Source: Odiellus spinosus
Lineage: Eukaryota > Arthropoda > Arachnida > Opiliones > Phalangiidae
Assembly: GCA_963920705.1 (NCBI GenBank)
Contig: OY987227.1
Span: 6,807,143-6,871,142 of the forward strand
Direction: 5' to 3'
Length of the DNA stretch: 64,000 nt
Shown here: positions 12,473 through 23,162 of the stretch, in pieces
How positions within the stretch are numbered: the first letter of the stretch is position 1
Layout: each line of letters opens with the position of its first letter
Notes under the pieces: generated by a model
Told to the model about the DNA's origin: nothing
The model's database searches: none
What the model saw: only the letters and a program-made list of their open reading frames with translations
Program-made: the position numbers and the translations under genes

Positions 12473-14760
12473 CATACTTCAAAGTATGTTTCCACAAATT
12501 TGCATGCTTTAATCAAAAGGTTCACGATTATTTCCCGTAGCCTCTAGACTATAATCAGTAACAGAAATTAATAATTATAACAGTAACCATTAGATAAGTA
12601 TTTTCGACTTAGAAACTGAAAGATTGTATTCTGTAAATAGATTTAGATCAAGAACCCTACAGTTCAAATTGACGGAGGCCGAAGAAGTAAATAAAGGTAG
12701 TGTATCGATTCTAATATCAAAAATACTTGTCAAAATCTTGCCATAAATCGGAAAAGATTCCGATTTTGGCTAATTCAATTAAAAGGAGAACTTCCGACAA
12801 ATCAAAAGACAGAATTGTACCTTTGACCAGCGACATGCGCTGTTGTACGCGCATAAAAAAGGATCACTATTACATTAATAATCAACATTATTATTATAAT
12901 AATTTAAAATAATTCTCGTCACTCCTTTATAACCAATTTTTCATTAAAAATAATATATCTTTTGTGTATTTCGTGTTTGTACTTGTTCTGGCAACCACCC
13001 AGAATAGACAATGCCTATGTGCTTGCCTACAACTTGTAAAATAAATATTATTGTTATTAAGAACGAGAAAAAGCGCCATTCAAAGAGTGCCACGGGGATT
13101 TTACTAAGCCAAAGGAGGGTGCTTTTTGATTAGTAGCAGGTTCTCCTTTATTTCAATACCAAAATCAGGTTTCCCCGACATTTGGTACAATTAGAGACTC
13201 TTCCCGAATTCTACGCAAGCTTGTATTATTTTTACAAGAAGAAATAATTAAAAACAATTCGTTATAAGAGTATTATAACCCTTTAGGCACTACACACATC
13301 GAATATCCATTCCTCCATTCAAAAATGACCCCAAACCAAAACAATGTCAATAGGACGTTTTCCATTGATTTATAGAAATATTTTGATTTTAGAAATATCA
13401 GGGTGACCACTGAAAATTTGAAAATCCTATATAGGAAATTTCTTTGCGAAATATAGGAAAATATAGGAAGAATTTTATGTAAAATATAGGATAAAATAAG
13501 TGTAAAATATATGATAAAATAGGAAAATAATTAAAAGTATGAACCATGTTTATTATTGCATCACAACTCTCGCCACCGGTTTAAACATGGTATTAATATG
13601 ATCCAATTGCTTAAATAGTATCTAATTTTACAGACTATTTTAACTAGAAAATGTACAGTTAAGCTAAAATAATCTTATACAGCCACAGCTGACAGTATGA
13701 TTTATAACTTTACCCTTAACTAGAGATTTTGAGTAGAATATATAGAGATTATAGGAATTGCCATTAAATTATAAGAGAAAATAGGAAGGAGGTGAAAATA
13801 TAGGAAATATAGGAAAAGTGGTCACCCTGAAATATGAATAGGAATTATTGATTTTAGAAATATAGGAAATTATAGGAATTATTGATTTTAGAAATATAGG
13901 AAATTATAGGAATTATTGATTTTAGAAATATATGAAATTATACGAATATGCGAAATTACGGAAATTATTGGATGTAGAAATAGGAAATGATAGGAATTAT
14001 ATTGGATGTAGAAATATAGGAAATGATAGGAATAATATTGGATGTAGAAATATAGGAAATTATAGAAATAATATTGATTTTAGAAATATAGGAAATACGG
14101 AAATTATTGGTTGTAGAAATATAGGAAATTATAGGAATAATATTGATTTTACAATTATAGGAAATTATAAGAATAATATTGATTTTAGAAATATAGGAGA
14201 TTAAGGAATAATATTGAGTTTAGAAATATAGGAAATTACTGGAATAATATTGATTTTAGAAATAAAGGAGATTACAGGAATACTATTGATTTTAGAAATT
14301 TGGGTATATTGATTTCAGAAATATAGCAATTTATAGTAATAATATTGATTTTAGTAATATAGGAATATTGATTTCAGAAATATAGGAGATTACAGGAATA
14401 ATATTGATTTCAGAAATATAGGAAATTACAGGAATAATATTGATTTTGGAAATATAGGAGATTACAGTAATAATATTGATTTTAGAAATATAGAAAATTT
14501 TATTCTTTAGAAATCCATGAAATTTTATTCTTTAGAAATCTATGAAATTTTATTTTTTAGAAATCTATGAAATTTTAATCTTTAGAAATCTATGAAATTT
14601 TAATCTTTAGAAATCTAAGAAAATATAGAATTTTTTCGGAAATTGTAAGTTTCAGATATGAAGTTAAAATCCAACACGCTTTTTTAAAGGGTGAAAATCA
14701 CCTTGTTTTTCATTCAAAAACTAAACACAGAAACACAGCGAAGCGGATGACACTTGACCT

Positions 14761-14801
<41 letters not shown>

Positions 14802-17330
14802 ACACTCCTAGCTTTTAATCGTTGATTACGGTATAAAATAATCGGAAAAACACTCATCAAATCGTTTTCGTTAATTTAGGGTTAAAGGTACCAGGAAACC
14901 ATGGCTTGGGAGAATTTCGAGTTAAACTGTTTTATAGGTAATTTTCGATAAAGGAACAAAAGAAGATTCCACCCCTCTTTCCCAGCTGTCCTTTCATTGC
15001 AGGATTGCCAGGAGCTTGCGAGAGCAGTTCAGAACAAATCAGTTCCAAAACTGAACTCCTAGCCTTTCTCTCTGCTTACCATTGCACTCGCAAGTGGTTG
15101 GAAACATTGGAGGAACGGTATTTACCCCCTTTAATTTTGATCTTAATTGGTGTCCAAAAGCGAGTTCTAAAATAAAGATTGCCCTTGTCATTTTGAAAAG
15201 AAATTCGATAGCCAATCACGCCAGCTTAACGAATTATCAAAAAGCTAGCTAGACCAGTTAATTACTAGATGTTTAATTAAATATAAACCATTACCTCGGT
15301 GTTATCCCCCCCCCCCCCCCCGGGAAACTACAATATCTACGCGTAAACAGTGGGGATGCGAGACGTTTCGCTGCCCCCCCGAACTGTTAGCTCCCTTCGA
15401 ACTCTGTTTTAATCGTGATTGATCATACATAGATTTCGTTAAAGGGGGTAAAAGCCTTCCGCCAGTATGGCCAACCACTTGCGAGTGCAAACTGAAGCAG
15501 AGGGAAAGGCTAGCAGTTCAATTTTGGAACTAATTAGTCCTGAACTGCACTCACAAGCTCCTAGCAACCCTGCAATGAAAGTGAAGCTGAGTAAGAGGGG
15601 TGGAAATTTCTTTTGCCCCTTTATCGAAAACTATATATTGAGTCATTGAATTGTTTTCAAATTTAAATTGTTTTGGGATTTGAAACTTATATATTTGGAG
15701 TTTTGTTTCAATTAACCTGGTCTAAATAAATTAAGAATAATTAGGAAATTTGAAAACGGGTTTCATTGTCTCTTTAAACAGGGTTGCCACAGGTTTTTCA
15801 AATTCAAATTCCCTGACTTTTCCAGGTTTTTCCCTGACCTTTTCCAACGATTTTCCCAGACCGTTTCAGCTAATACTACACAATTTTTAACCTTATATTT
15901 TTATATAATCTTGTTCGCCAAACTTTTTGCACGCGTATCTTTGTTCTAATCTATACAACTGACACGGTCAGCTTCAAATCTTTTCCGCGGATAATAATTG
16001 TACTTTCCTGGCTTCTCGAAAGATCTTTAAATTCCCTGACCTTTTAAAATATCTTCAAATTCCCTGACCTTTTTGGTTCATTTTCAAATTCCCTGACTTT
16101 TCCCTGACCTGTGGCAATTAGCCATTTGTGCCCGTTTCAGACAGGCAATAATTATAGAAAATACAGGGTGTTTCGTAAATGGTGGAAGGACCGAGCTACA
16201 GTGGGTTCTATCATGGATTAATCAACCATATGATAATTAATTAATTAATTCTCTTTGGTAAAATAATTGTTCGAATCGCACCCTGGTGACAAAAATTGTC
16301 TACACCAGAAGCTTCTGGGGTAAAATATTTAAGGGGGAAGAAACTTTATGGCAGACGATGTTCTCATTAATGGTCTACACTGTTGTACTTTTATAAAAAT
16401 AAATAACTTAAAACGAATATGAAAATGTTACAACAAATAATTTCTAATAGACTTAAAAAGTTAATAAAATATCCTGACTCAAATGAGAAGTTGAAAACAG
16501 TAATCTCTACACTCTACATGTGGACATAATTTCCGAAGCTTTTAAAACGTACAAAAAAGACTCCGCGAGATGGCAACGTTTGAATAATCTACTTCCGGAT
16601 TTGTATCAGTATTCAATAAGGGCGTAAAATTGAGGGGCCGTATAAAATTTCTGGCAGCCTTGTTTGAAACAAATATCTTCAACTACTAAAAGGTACCTGT
16701 GAGGTTGATTAATCCATGGTTCTATGGGTCATTTTAAGACGAAAATGTTCTATGACGTTTTGTCTTACGGAGCGAGGTTTAAGAGTTACGAAATGAATCC
16801 TGCGCGGATGACCCCTTAACGTACAATAACAAACGTATACTCAATGATAAAAATCAATTTTTCATCAAACGAGTGCTTTTAAAATACCAGCTTAATTATT
16901 AAACGTATTTTATCATTGAGTATACGTTTATTTAAAGACGTTAAGGGGTCATTCACGCGTGATTCATTTCGTAACTCTTAAACGGCGCCCCGTACGACAA
17001 AAGTCATAGAACATTTTCGCCTTAAAATGACCCATAGAAACACCCTGTATACGGCTCAAGAAATATTTTAAAACGCATTGACAAGGTTAGTACAACAATT
17101 GGAAAACCAATTTTCCTGATTTTACAAGTGAATTTTTCCTTATATTTCCAGGTCACACCATTGAATTTTCCCTGATATTTACAGATGCTTTTTAACAAAG
17201 GTTTTGAAAAACCTAAATAAAAACTATGAATTTGGCTGATTACCGTTGTACTATCATTAAAATAATTCGTACAAAACTTTGGAAGTTAATTTCCCTGCCT
17301 TTTCCAGGTTTACAGGACTCCCACCAGAAG

Positions 17331-17361
<31 letters not shown>

Positions 17362-20360
17362 GGGGATTTTTCAGGCTAGAAGTAAGGTGAAATAGGAACC
17401 AAAATTTTTAAAATAGGGATAGAGCTCGGCGTTTGGACAAGAAAATATCCGTTTGTTTTATCTTTATTCATAATTTGTAATTATCCTCAGGGACTCTATC
17501 ATAAATGCATGTTATCGCGAATAATTTACTGAATAATATCGATTATTAATCATAAATATATGATTAACCGTTATTTATGGATAATCTTGTACAAACGCCG
17601 AGCTCTAAATAGGGAGCAAATAGCAATCAATTTAAGAAGAAATGAGATCTTTAATTTTCACAAAATGACTGTTCAATATCGGACGACGGTACTTTTAACC
17701 AAATTTACGAGAAATAAAGTGATTTAGGGGCCAAAATTACAATTTTATGGTGATTTAGGGGCCAAAATCACAATTTTATGCTGATTTAGGGGCCAAAAAT
17801 CACAATTTTATGGTGATTTAGGGACCTCAAAAAAAAAAAAAAAAAAAAAGTAAATGTTTTAGGTACCTAGTGGGAGCCCTGGGTTTATCTAAATATATTA
17901 ATATTGATTTTTAATATTGACCAATTTTAATATTGATTTCATGAATTTATCCTTATGGGCGAGCTCTTGGCAATTACCACTTTTTATTTGACAGGGTCGG
18001 AATATGAGAAAAAAAAAAAATATATTTTGGCAAATATTTTCAGTTTTAAATAATTACGTTACGATTAATTGGTCAACCAACCAATCGTAAACAGTTTCTT
18101 GTACCACAATATTTAATTTCTTTACAATCTAACAAGTGATTTTTTTATCGATAAGCCTAATCTAACAGTAAAAATTTACAAACATATAAACTAGAAAACA
18201 ATTTAAAATAGGCTTAGCTGGATTCACGGAGATCCTGAATTTCTTCGTATTATAGTGTCAGTGACCAATGATCCAATCTAATGTTATTGTTATTTGTTAG
18301 TCTCACGGATAACTCGCCTTAATGACGGGCCTTTGCTCATTGGTCGCTGAACCATAAATTTGGAGATATTCAGGATCTCTACGAATCCGCTAAGCTTATT
18401 TTCCGGTTAAGTTTTAAATTTATTTCTAGTTTAATATTTGGTTGTAAATTTTTTACTTAAACGCTAAGAAATCGATTAAAAAATCAATTTTTAGGTTACA
18501 TTATCGCATTAAAAGTTTATGATCAAGTAATCGTGCTTCCATAAATTTCCATGGTTTTTTGTCAAATTTTTAAGAGTTTCCCTCATTTTTTTGAGAAAAT
18601 GCAAATTCCATGATATTTCCAGGTTTGTATGAACCCTGTTAAAATTGAGATAGGCTTAGCGGTTACTCAAAATTTATAAATTAACGAGAAGCGTTTGGAT
18701 TGTTTTAACGTTTTGTTTTGAGGAAAATGTTTCATTTTCAAGCTCCCTTACTTTTTGATGTATTCCCTATGTATTTTTTCTCATTTACATTAAAAATATT
18801 AAGTGTAAAAACAGGTGTTAGAGCGTGAGAAAATAGCCTAAAATAGGAACCAATTTAAGAATAAATGATATCTTTAATTTTCACAAAATGACTGTTCAAT
18901 ATTATAATATCCCTTAGTTTTTATACCACTTTCCAAAACACCTACTCTTTAGATAGTTTTCTGTTTTCCCCCCCGACTCTTTAGACTCATAATCAAAATC
19001 CAAGACTCTTTAGACTCATAATCAAAATCCAAGACTCTCTAGACCAAAATTATTGAATATTCCCCGACATTTTAGACAATCCATGACTTTAATCCCCAGG
19101 ATAGTGAAGAATTGAGAGAATTTTCAAAGTAACGCATCAGATTTAAATTTTATATTCATTTTTTCTCTCTCTCTCTCTCTCTCTCGCTGGCTGATCAGCG
19201 TGATACCTTTTTTAAGATGCGGGGTTTGGAATTGTAAAAAGGCGAAATTGCTGTACCTGTATGTAAGTGTAGACCCTCTGGTGATCGTAGCAACTGGAAC
19301 CAAAATCAATGACTTTGATGCCGCTACGGCCTTGTTGTTTCAAGAGGACGTTCTCTGGTTTGAGGTCGCAGTGGATGATGCGGAACTTATGCAAGGCGTC
19401 CAGGCACAGCAACAAGGAATGGGCGAACTTGCGGACCAAGAGGACGCTGAATCCTTGGAACTTGTTCTTCTTGATGAGTTCGTAGAGGTTAATACTTAGC
19501 AGTTCGAAGGTGATGCACATGTGGTTGCGGAAAGTGAAATGTTCACACATGTGAATGATATTCATGGTATTGTCTTTATCCTGTTTGCGCAAATGGTCCA
19601 AAATGCGGATCTCCTCTTGGGCTTGTCGATGGAACCTCTTCTCGTTGCGCACCATCTTCAGGGCCACGTGTTGGTGCGTCTTGTGGTCGTAGGCCTTGAC
19701 TACTTGTCCGAAACTACCCTTACCGATAATCTTGAGCATTTCGTAGCGGTAGGCTATGTGGTCGTGGGGGACGTGCAGGTAAGAGCCCATATCGTCATCG
19801 TACCCACCGTTATTGGGCGCCCCCACCAGGCCTTGCCTCTTTTTGGCGTTGGCCCCTATGAAGTAGATTTGCGGGTAATTGAATATCTCTGCGTGTTCGA
19901 AGGGGGTCAGTTTATGCATGTACAGTTTCATCACTTGGTCGGGCGTGGCTACCAGCGTTTTGGGCTTAATAGTCGTCGAGCCGTTGTTTTTGTTGTTGTC
20001 GGCGTTGGGCGGTTCGCCATTGTCCCCGGTGGCCGCGGGTCCGGCGCTGGACAGTTTGACCACCGCCGCTCGGTACCCCCCGGGCGACGAATTGACGCCA
20101 TTTTGGGAGGCCACGGTCGTTCCGTTGTTTTGTTCCTCGAAAAGTTGTTGAAACGGCGCGTAACTGGATTTAAGTCCTCCCGCGCCGCCGCTAATCGTTT
20201 GACTTTTGATCGGCGGCAAATGATTTTTCTCCGAAATTTGAGGCAGGAAGGAAGCGTTGTCGCTGGGAGTCGGCGCGCCCGAGCTGCCATTGATGTTGGC
20301 GATCAACGATCTCGTTCGCGCTAAGGGCATCGCCTGCTGGGCCTTCACCCGCGTCGACAT
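10179..20360 (-). CDS. DYRK2: DYRK2-type dual-specificity tyrosine-regulated protein kinase, three coding exons
   Basis: Coding exons on the minus strand are 20360-19257, 11322-10874 and 10440-10179; GT/AG borders and phases (0, then 2) join them into one 604-residue frame. Class II DYRKs autophosphorylate one activation-loop tyrosine during folding and then phosphorylate Ser/Thr targets; DYRK2 is known to act in the cytoplasm and nucleus in ubiquitin-ligase scaffolding and cell-cycle control. Visible features: N-terminal QQLFEE segment (about 71-76) shared with DYRK2; DYRK homology stretch YDDDMGSY (187-194); glycine loop GKGSFG (213-218); ATP lysine K235; HCD catalytic loop with D332; DFG 352-354; activation YTY 364-366; APE 374-376; D388; CMGC insert around 463-480; R507. 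Length is close to human DYRK2 (about 600). Start: first Met of the open frame, with a GC-rich 5' flank. Odd points: a 7.9 kb element-filled intron right after YTYIQ, and unusual residues in the helix before the catalytic loop (SVLL, SLLLC, HKF where the family has SLPL, SILQC, HKN). Orthology is inferred from remembered family sequences. Confidence 0.93.
10874..11322 (-). CDS. DYRK2: DYRK2 coding exon 2 (residues 369-518, C-lobe)
   Basis: Starts after the acceptor CCTCTTAG at 11323-11330 with SRFYRAPEV and ends with the first two bases of the Trp518 codon before GTAAAC. It holds APE, the DMWSLGC helix, the LPGEDEGDQ loop, the basic GRSRRGK CMGC insert and the LEWDPALR segment with the invariant Arg. 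The family motif HPW appears as HYW here. Confidence 0.92.
11461..12518. mobile_element. Foldback element with about 95-bp arms
   Basis: TTTTGATTAAAGCATGCAAA (11461) matches TTTGCATGCTTTAATCAAAA (ending 12518) in inverted order, followed inward by CATACTTTGAAGTATG, itself a palindrome, and AGAGGCATTC / GAATGCCTCT. A G-rich degenerate repeat (ATTGGGC motifs) fills 11600-11760, and a second MITE is nested at 11920-12073. Confidence 0.7.
11920..12073. mobile_element. TACCCTCTTCAGACGAG-type MITE, copy 1
   Basis: Inverted ends TACCCTTTTCAGACGAGG and CCTCGTCTGAAGAGGGTA with a symmetrical interior (TTTAATCAGATTTAAC / GGTTAAATCTGATCAAA). Flanked by TTA and TAA. Shares all this text with the copy at 36495-36640. 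Confidence 0.75.
13399..13829. mobile_element. hAT-like MITE, CAGGGTGACCACT ends
   Basis: Perfect inverted ends CAGGGTGACCACT (13399-13411) and AGTGGTCACCCTG (13817-13829). Flanks read AGAAATAT and AAATATGA, which share AAATAT, so the duplication is only partly visible. Both subterminal parts are rich in TATAGGAAA, the same motif as the adjacent tandem array. Confidence 0.7.
13835..14640. repeat. Degenerate 34-36 bp tandem array (GAAATATAGGAAATTATAGG)
   Basis: About twenty imperfect units, 34 bp at the left (…GGAATTATTGATTTTA) and 36 bp in the middle (…GGAATAATATTGATTTTA), decaying to shorter TTTAGAAATCTATGAAATTT units at 14490-14620. It begins right after the hAT-like MITE whose subterminal text it resembles. 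The 90-residue open frame inside it is a by-product. Confidence 0.8.
14765..14798 (+). repeat. Poly(A) run
   Basis: An uninterrupted A run of over 30 bases. Similar runs: T at 7080-7110 and 12440-12472, A at about 17331-17359 and 17829-17849, T at about 21191-21210. Confidence 0.95.
14934..15634. mobile_element. Foldback element with about 200-bp arms
   Basis: Left arm 14934-15142 and right arm 15438-15634 are inverted copies (TTTCGATAAAGG, CCACCCCTCTT, GGAGCTTG, ACTTGCGAGTGC, TACCCCCTTTAA and their complements). The spacer holds a 16-base C run (15306-15321). No coding region and no clear target duplication was found. Confidence 0.7.
15779..16117. mobile_element. CAGGGTTGCCACAGG-ended repeat element
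   Basis: Left end CAGGGTTGCCACAGGTTTTT, right end CCCTGACCTGTGGCAA; the interior repeats AAATTCCCTGACTTTTCC. The same right end, complete as CCTGTGGCAACCCTG, closes the fragment 3775-3889. hAT-like by its ends. More diverged relatives occur at about 17090-17330. Confidence 0.6.
16164..17047. mobile_element. CAGGGTGTTTC-ended foldback MITE (TA target) with nested insertion
   Basis: Left end CAGGGTGTTTCGTAAATG after TA (16162-16163); right end GAAACACCCTG before TA (17048-17049). After the nested element is removed, the arms 16719-16840 and 16920-17047 form a long inverted repeat (GGGTCATTTTAAG, ATAGAACATTTTCG, GGGGTCAT). The end motif matches that of the mariner-type element at 42611, so it could be a non-autonomous relative. 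Confidence 0.75.
16212..16718. mobile_element. CATGGATTAATC-ended MITE with 7-bp target duplication
   Basis: Termini CATGGATTAATC and GATTAATCCATG, flanked by perfect repeats GTTCTAT at 16205-16211 and 16719-16725. It is inserted into the 16164-17047 element. The second copy is at 61452-61718. The CA start and 7-bp duplication recall P-superfamily elements; the assignment is inference. Confidence 0.75.
17420..17607. mobile_element. hAT-like MITE, TAGAGCTCGGCG ends, 8-bp target duplication
   Basis: 188 bp. Inverted ends TAGAGCTCGGCGTTTG and CAAACGCCGAGCTCTA; perfect 8-bp flanks AATAGGGA at 17412-17419 and 17608-17615. The end form YARNG and the 8-bp duplication are the hAT signature. Confidence 0.8.
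17719..17826 (+). repeat. 31-bp tandem repeat, about four units
   Basis: GTGATTTAGGGGCCAAAATT followed by ACAATTTTATG, starting at 17719, 17750, 17781 and 17813. A poly(A) run follows. Confidence 0.8.
18120..18515. mobile_element. TTAA-target foldback element, decayed copy
   Basis: Same arm text as above (AACAAGTGATTTTTTTATCG, AAATAGGCTTAGCTGGATTC, ATCCGCTAAGCTTATTTTCC, GTTACATTATCGCATTAAAA). The core holds CAGTGACCAATG and CATTGGTCGCTGA. Confidence 0.7.
19163..19185 (+). repeat. (CT)n microsatellite
   Basis: About eleven CT repeats, 70 bp inside the DYRK2 intron from the exon 1 donor. Other microsatellites: (TA)n 55499-55520, (CA)n about 48838-48852, (AAT)n 10080-10103. Confidence 0.9.
19257..20360 (-). 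CDS. DYRK2: DYRK2 coding exon 1 (residues 1-368)
   Basis: Carries the whole N-terminal region, the N-lobe and the catalytic loop through the activation tyrosines. It ends after a complete CAG codon (Q368) followed by GTACAG as splice donor. Reading past 19257 gives non-conserved residues (VQQFRLF...), which supports the donor. The first 140 residues are Ser/Gly/Asn-rich and probably disordered. Long antisense open frames over this exon are shadows of its biased codon use. Confidence 0.93.
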
Positions 20361-20589
20361 GCTTTAAGCCTAACGCTCCAACAAAAACTTCCCTGGTTTT
20401 TTCGGGCTACGCGACGCGAAAGGCCCCGAAGATTTAAAAATCTCGCCGTTAACATTAGGCCCGTTTAAAACTCGTATAAAAACACCACCGCGACTTTAAT
20501 TAGAACCCGTTAGACGCGAAATTAAAATTAAAATCCTAATAAAACTTAACAAAGAAGATACTAAAGAACGTTAAGCCTAATATCTGGCG

Positions 20590-20690
20590 CCCCGGCTGCT
20601 CTGATACGCGCGCGCGGCGGAGAGGCGAAGACCTCGAGCCAACGCTGACGTTTCGGGTTGCTAGGGGACACGGGTGCGTCCCCCTCTTAT
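20590..20690 (-). promoter_or_regulatory. GC-rich 5' flank of DYRK2, candidate promoter
   Basis: A locally GC-rich stretch with CGCGCGCGCGG and several CpGs, 230-330 bp upstream of the DYRK2 start codon, in otherwise AT-rich DNA. No TATA box or initiator could be assigned. The 20361-20590 segment between it and the ATG has no clear feature and is probably 5' UTR. Confidence 0.35.
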
Positions 20691-21246
20691 CACGGTTAAA
20701 GTTTAACCGGCAGCTCCTCTTATATTTATACCTAGTCCAAACATATGCAGATTCAAATCTATTAAGTATCTTTTATATTAGCGAATTGTTAATAAATTTA
20801 CTTAAAGAAGTGCTTTAAGTAAGTCACAAGATGTCTTTGCCCTTAATGTATGTTTGCTTTAAGTATTATTAAAAAAATAATAATAATAAAAATTTGAGGA
20901 GATTCCCAGTTTTCTAAGGGCCTTAACCGATTAGTCTTTTCTCTCGCGTTATTGGCGCCCTCTCGTAACGTTACTCTATCTATAGACAATTTCAATTTAG
21001 CTATGGCTTTTGATACATATTACTATTAATCCGACAACAAATGCAGAATGGGCTACATTAATCTATTATCTCCCTGGACGAAATTTAAAAAAGCCTTACT
21101 TTAATCCCACTTCAAAAGTTCTTAGGTACCATCAGACAATTTCTATTTTCACCGTAATTCCATCTCAATGTTAAGTATTCTTAGCTTAGTTTTTTTTTTT
21201 TTTTTTTTTTTAACATAATATATCAATATGCTTTCTAGCACAATAG

Positions 21247-21336
21247 TTCGAAATGGGCGATACGGTTTTTAACAGTCACAGCAAAATCAGCGGACTGCTT
21301 CGCTTTGATAATTTAAAAAGGTACCGCCCATTTCGG
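21247..21336. mobile_element. Small hairpin (TTCGAAATGGGCG)
   Basis: TTCGAAATGGGCGATACGG and GGTACCGCCCATTTCGGA pair across 90 bp. Too short to place in a family. Confidence 0.45.
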
Positions 21337-22879
21337 ACCTACGTGATAGAAAACCTAATGATAAAGGTAAAGAGAGTGCAACTACGAATAAACGTTATAT
21401 TTATAGAAGTTGGAAGCGAAACTATTTTCGTTTAATTTCTTTCGTTCCTCTTTTCTACCGCTACTACGAAACGGACGTATTTTGGCGCACGCGCGGAAGC
21501 GGTTTGGCCTCTAGAGGGTACGTCAAACCTACTACGTCACGAGCCGCCTCTCTCGCCCTATCGCGCTTGGCGAATTATGAAACAGCTGATAGTTCCGTAG
21601 TCCGTCCCACTCTAAGTAATCACTACCCTACTAAGATATTCGCGAATGAGGAGAATAAGCCTACGTAGGAGTGGAAGTTTTCATTCGCGGTGCCATTTAA
21701 GCTTGAAACGGACTATACGCTTCTTTTTTTCTATATTTCCGCAAAAATTCTATAAATAATTCTGGCAGGAAAATGTTTCTTTTTAGTTTTAAAGTTTCTT
21801 AATTTTTGGAGTTAGGCTCGAACGAGCGGGCTAAATTGAAAACGTTAATTTTAGCAGGTTTTTGGGGATAACTATCCATTTTAGTAAAAGAGTTTTGTTT
21901 TATGGCGAAATCGGGCAAAATACTTTTAAAAATAATTTCCAATAACTTTAGAGGTTTAAAAAAATACTGGATATCAGACAAAAATATTTTGGTAGGGTGA
22001 CCGTGAAGAGGAAAGAAAGGGAGGGGAAATCGGAAAGGTATATTTAATTGGGTAGAACGGGGGGCCGGAACCCAATCGAAAAGTATTTCCTCCGCTTTTG
22101 TCTAGAAAACTGCAACGATAACGTTGCCTACTGCGGATGAAATGACCGTCTCCTCGATAAGACAGCTTTAAACTCTGCGTTGGCTATTTGGCAGGGATCT
22201 TTGAAAAGCCCAACGACCCGTCGTTACCCGAGCAATCGTACTCTGATTGGAAGAACACGAAAGGGGGACGGGTGGAGTTTCCACAAAACAAGCTTAGAAT
22301 TGGGAGGCCCCCGCTCGGCAACCGGTCGCCTCTACGGAAAGCTTTAGGAGCATTCCATTTTTCACTTCCGAGGGGCGATTCGATCGTCTTTGTTGTTTTG
22401 GATATAAATAATAAATACACGATTTTCAAACCAAAAGCAATCGAGTGATCAGACTCGCATATAGGCATAATGTGTTAAATCTATTCTTGATATAGGGGGT
22501 ACCAAGGTGCAAGATTTCTAATCTAAAAACTATATCGTCTTATAATAGCTGTATTTTTTTCCAAGCCAGTGATTATTCGTGAATCGCCAGACTTTTTATC
22601 TAATCTCTGGGGGGGGGGGCGAGATAGAGGAGTTAAAAATCTCATCCGAGTGACGTTACAACTCGTAATTCTCGAGCTGCTAAATTTATTTCATCTTAAT
22701 CTTAACAAGACCTACCGACTACCGAGAAAATGCAAAGGCTCACAAAAAAATCGTTTTAAAGGGAATAAATCTCAATTTTTTGCGCCCCTAAGGGGTTCAA
22801 ATTTCCGCCACCAGGGTCTTCGATTTACCTCGTTAGTTCTATTCCCTCGCTGGGCAGTCTAATTCAAAGAAAGCCCGCT

Positions 22880-23162
22880 TAAAGGGACAATCCGCGGTTT
22901 TTAAAGCCCTTTTAAAGTCGTCTTCTTTGCAGACGACGTTGCCTCTTACAAATGGTGCATAAGGGAAGAGCATTTTAAAGGGGCAAAATTCAGAGCTGAT
23001 AGAGCCTTTAAAGGGGCTATCCGTGATTTTTAAAGCCCTTTACAATCGACTTTTAGCTTAGCTGACGGCGTTGACCCTTACAAATGGTACAGTTAAAGCT
23101 CGGCTGTGCACCTACGGGAAGAGCATTTTAAAGGAGCAAATATCAGGGCAGATAGGGCCTTT
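22880..23162 (+). repeat. Two diverged direct copies, about 130-150 bp
   Basis: TTTTTAAAGCCCTTT, ACAAATGGT, GGGAAGAGCATTTTAAAGG and GATAG-GCCTTTA recur in the same order in both halves. Confidence 0.65.

Larger units (their letters stand above)
11323..19256 (-). other. DYRK2: DYRK2 intron 1 (7.9 kb), filled with transposon relics and tandem arrays
   Basis: GT donor at 19256-19255 and AG acceptor at 11324-11323. The intron contains foldback elements (11461-12518, 14934-15634), MITEs with readable target-site duplications (13399-13829, 16164-17047, 16212-16718, 17420-17607), a TTAA-type foldback (18120-18515), short arrays and homopolymers. Nothing coding was seen in it. Several inverted repeats would fold in the pre-mRNA. 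Confidence 0.85.

Noticed and set aside
19521-20324. 267-codon plus-strand open frame opposite DYRK2 exon 1
   Set aside because: Antisense shadow of a GC-biased exon; no family resemblance, whereas the minus strand encodes a conserved kinase.
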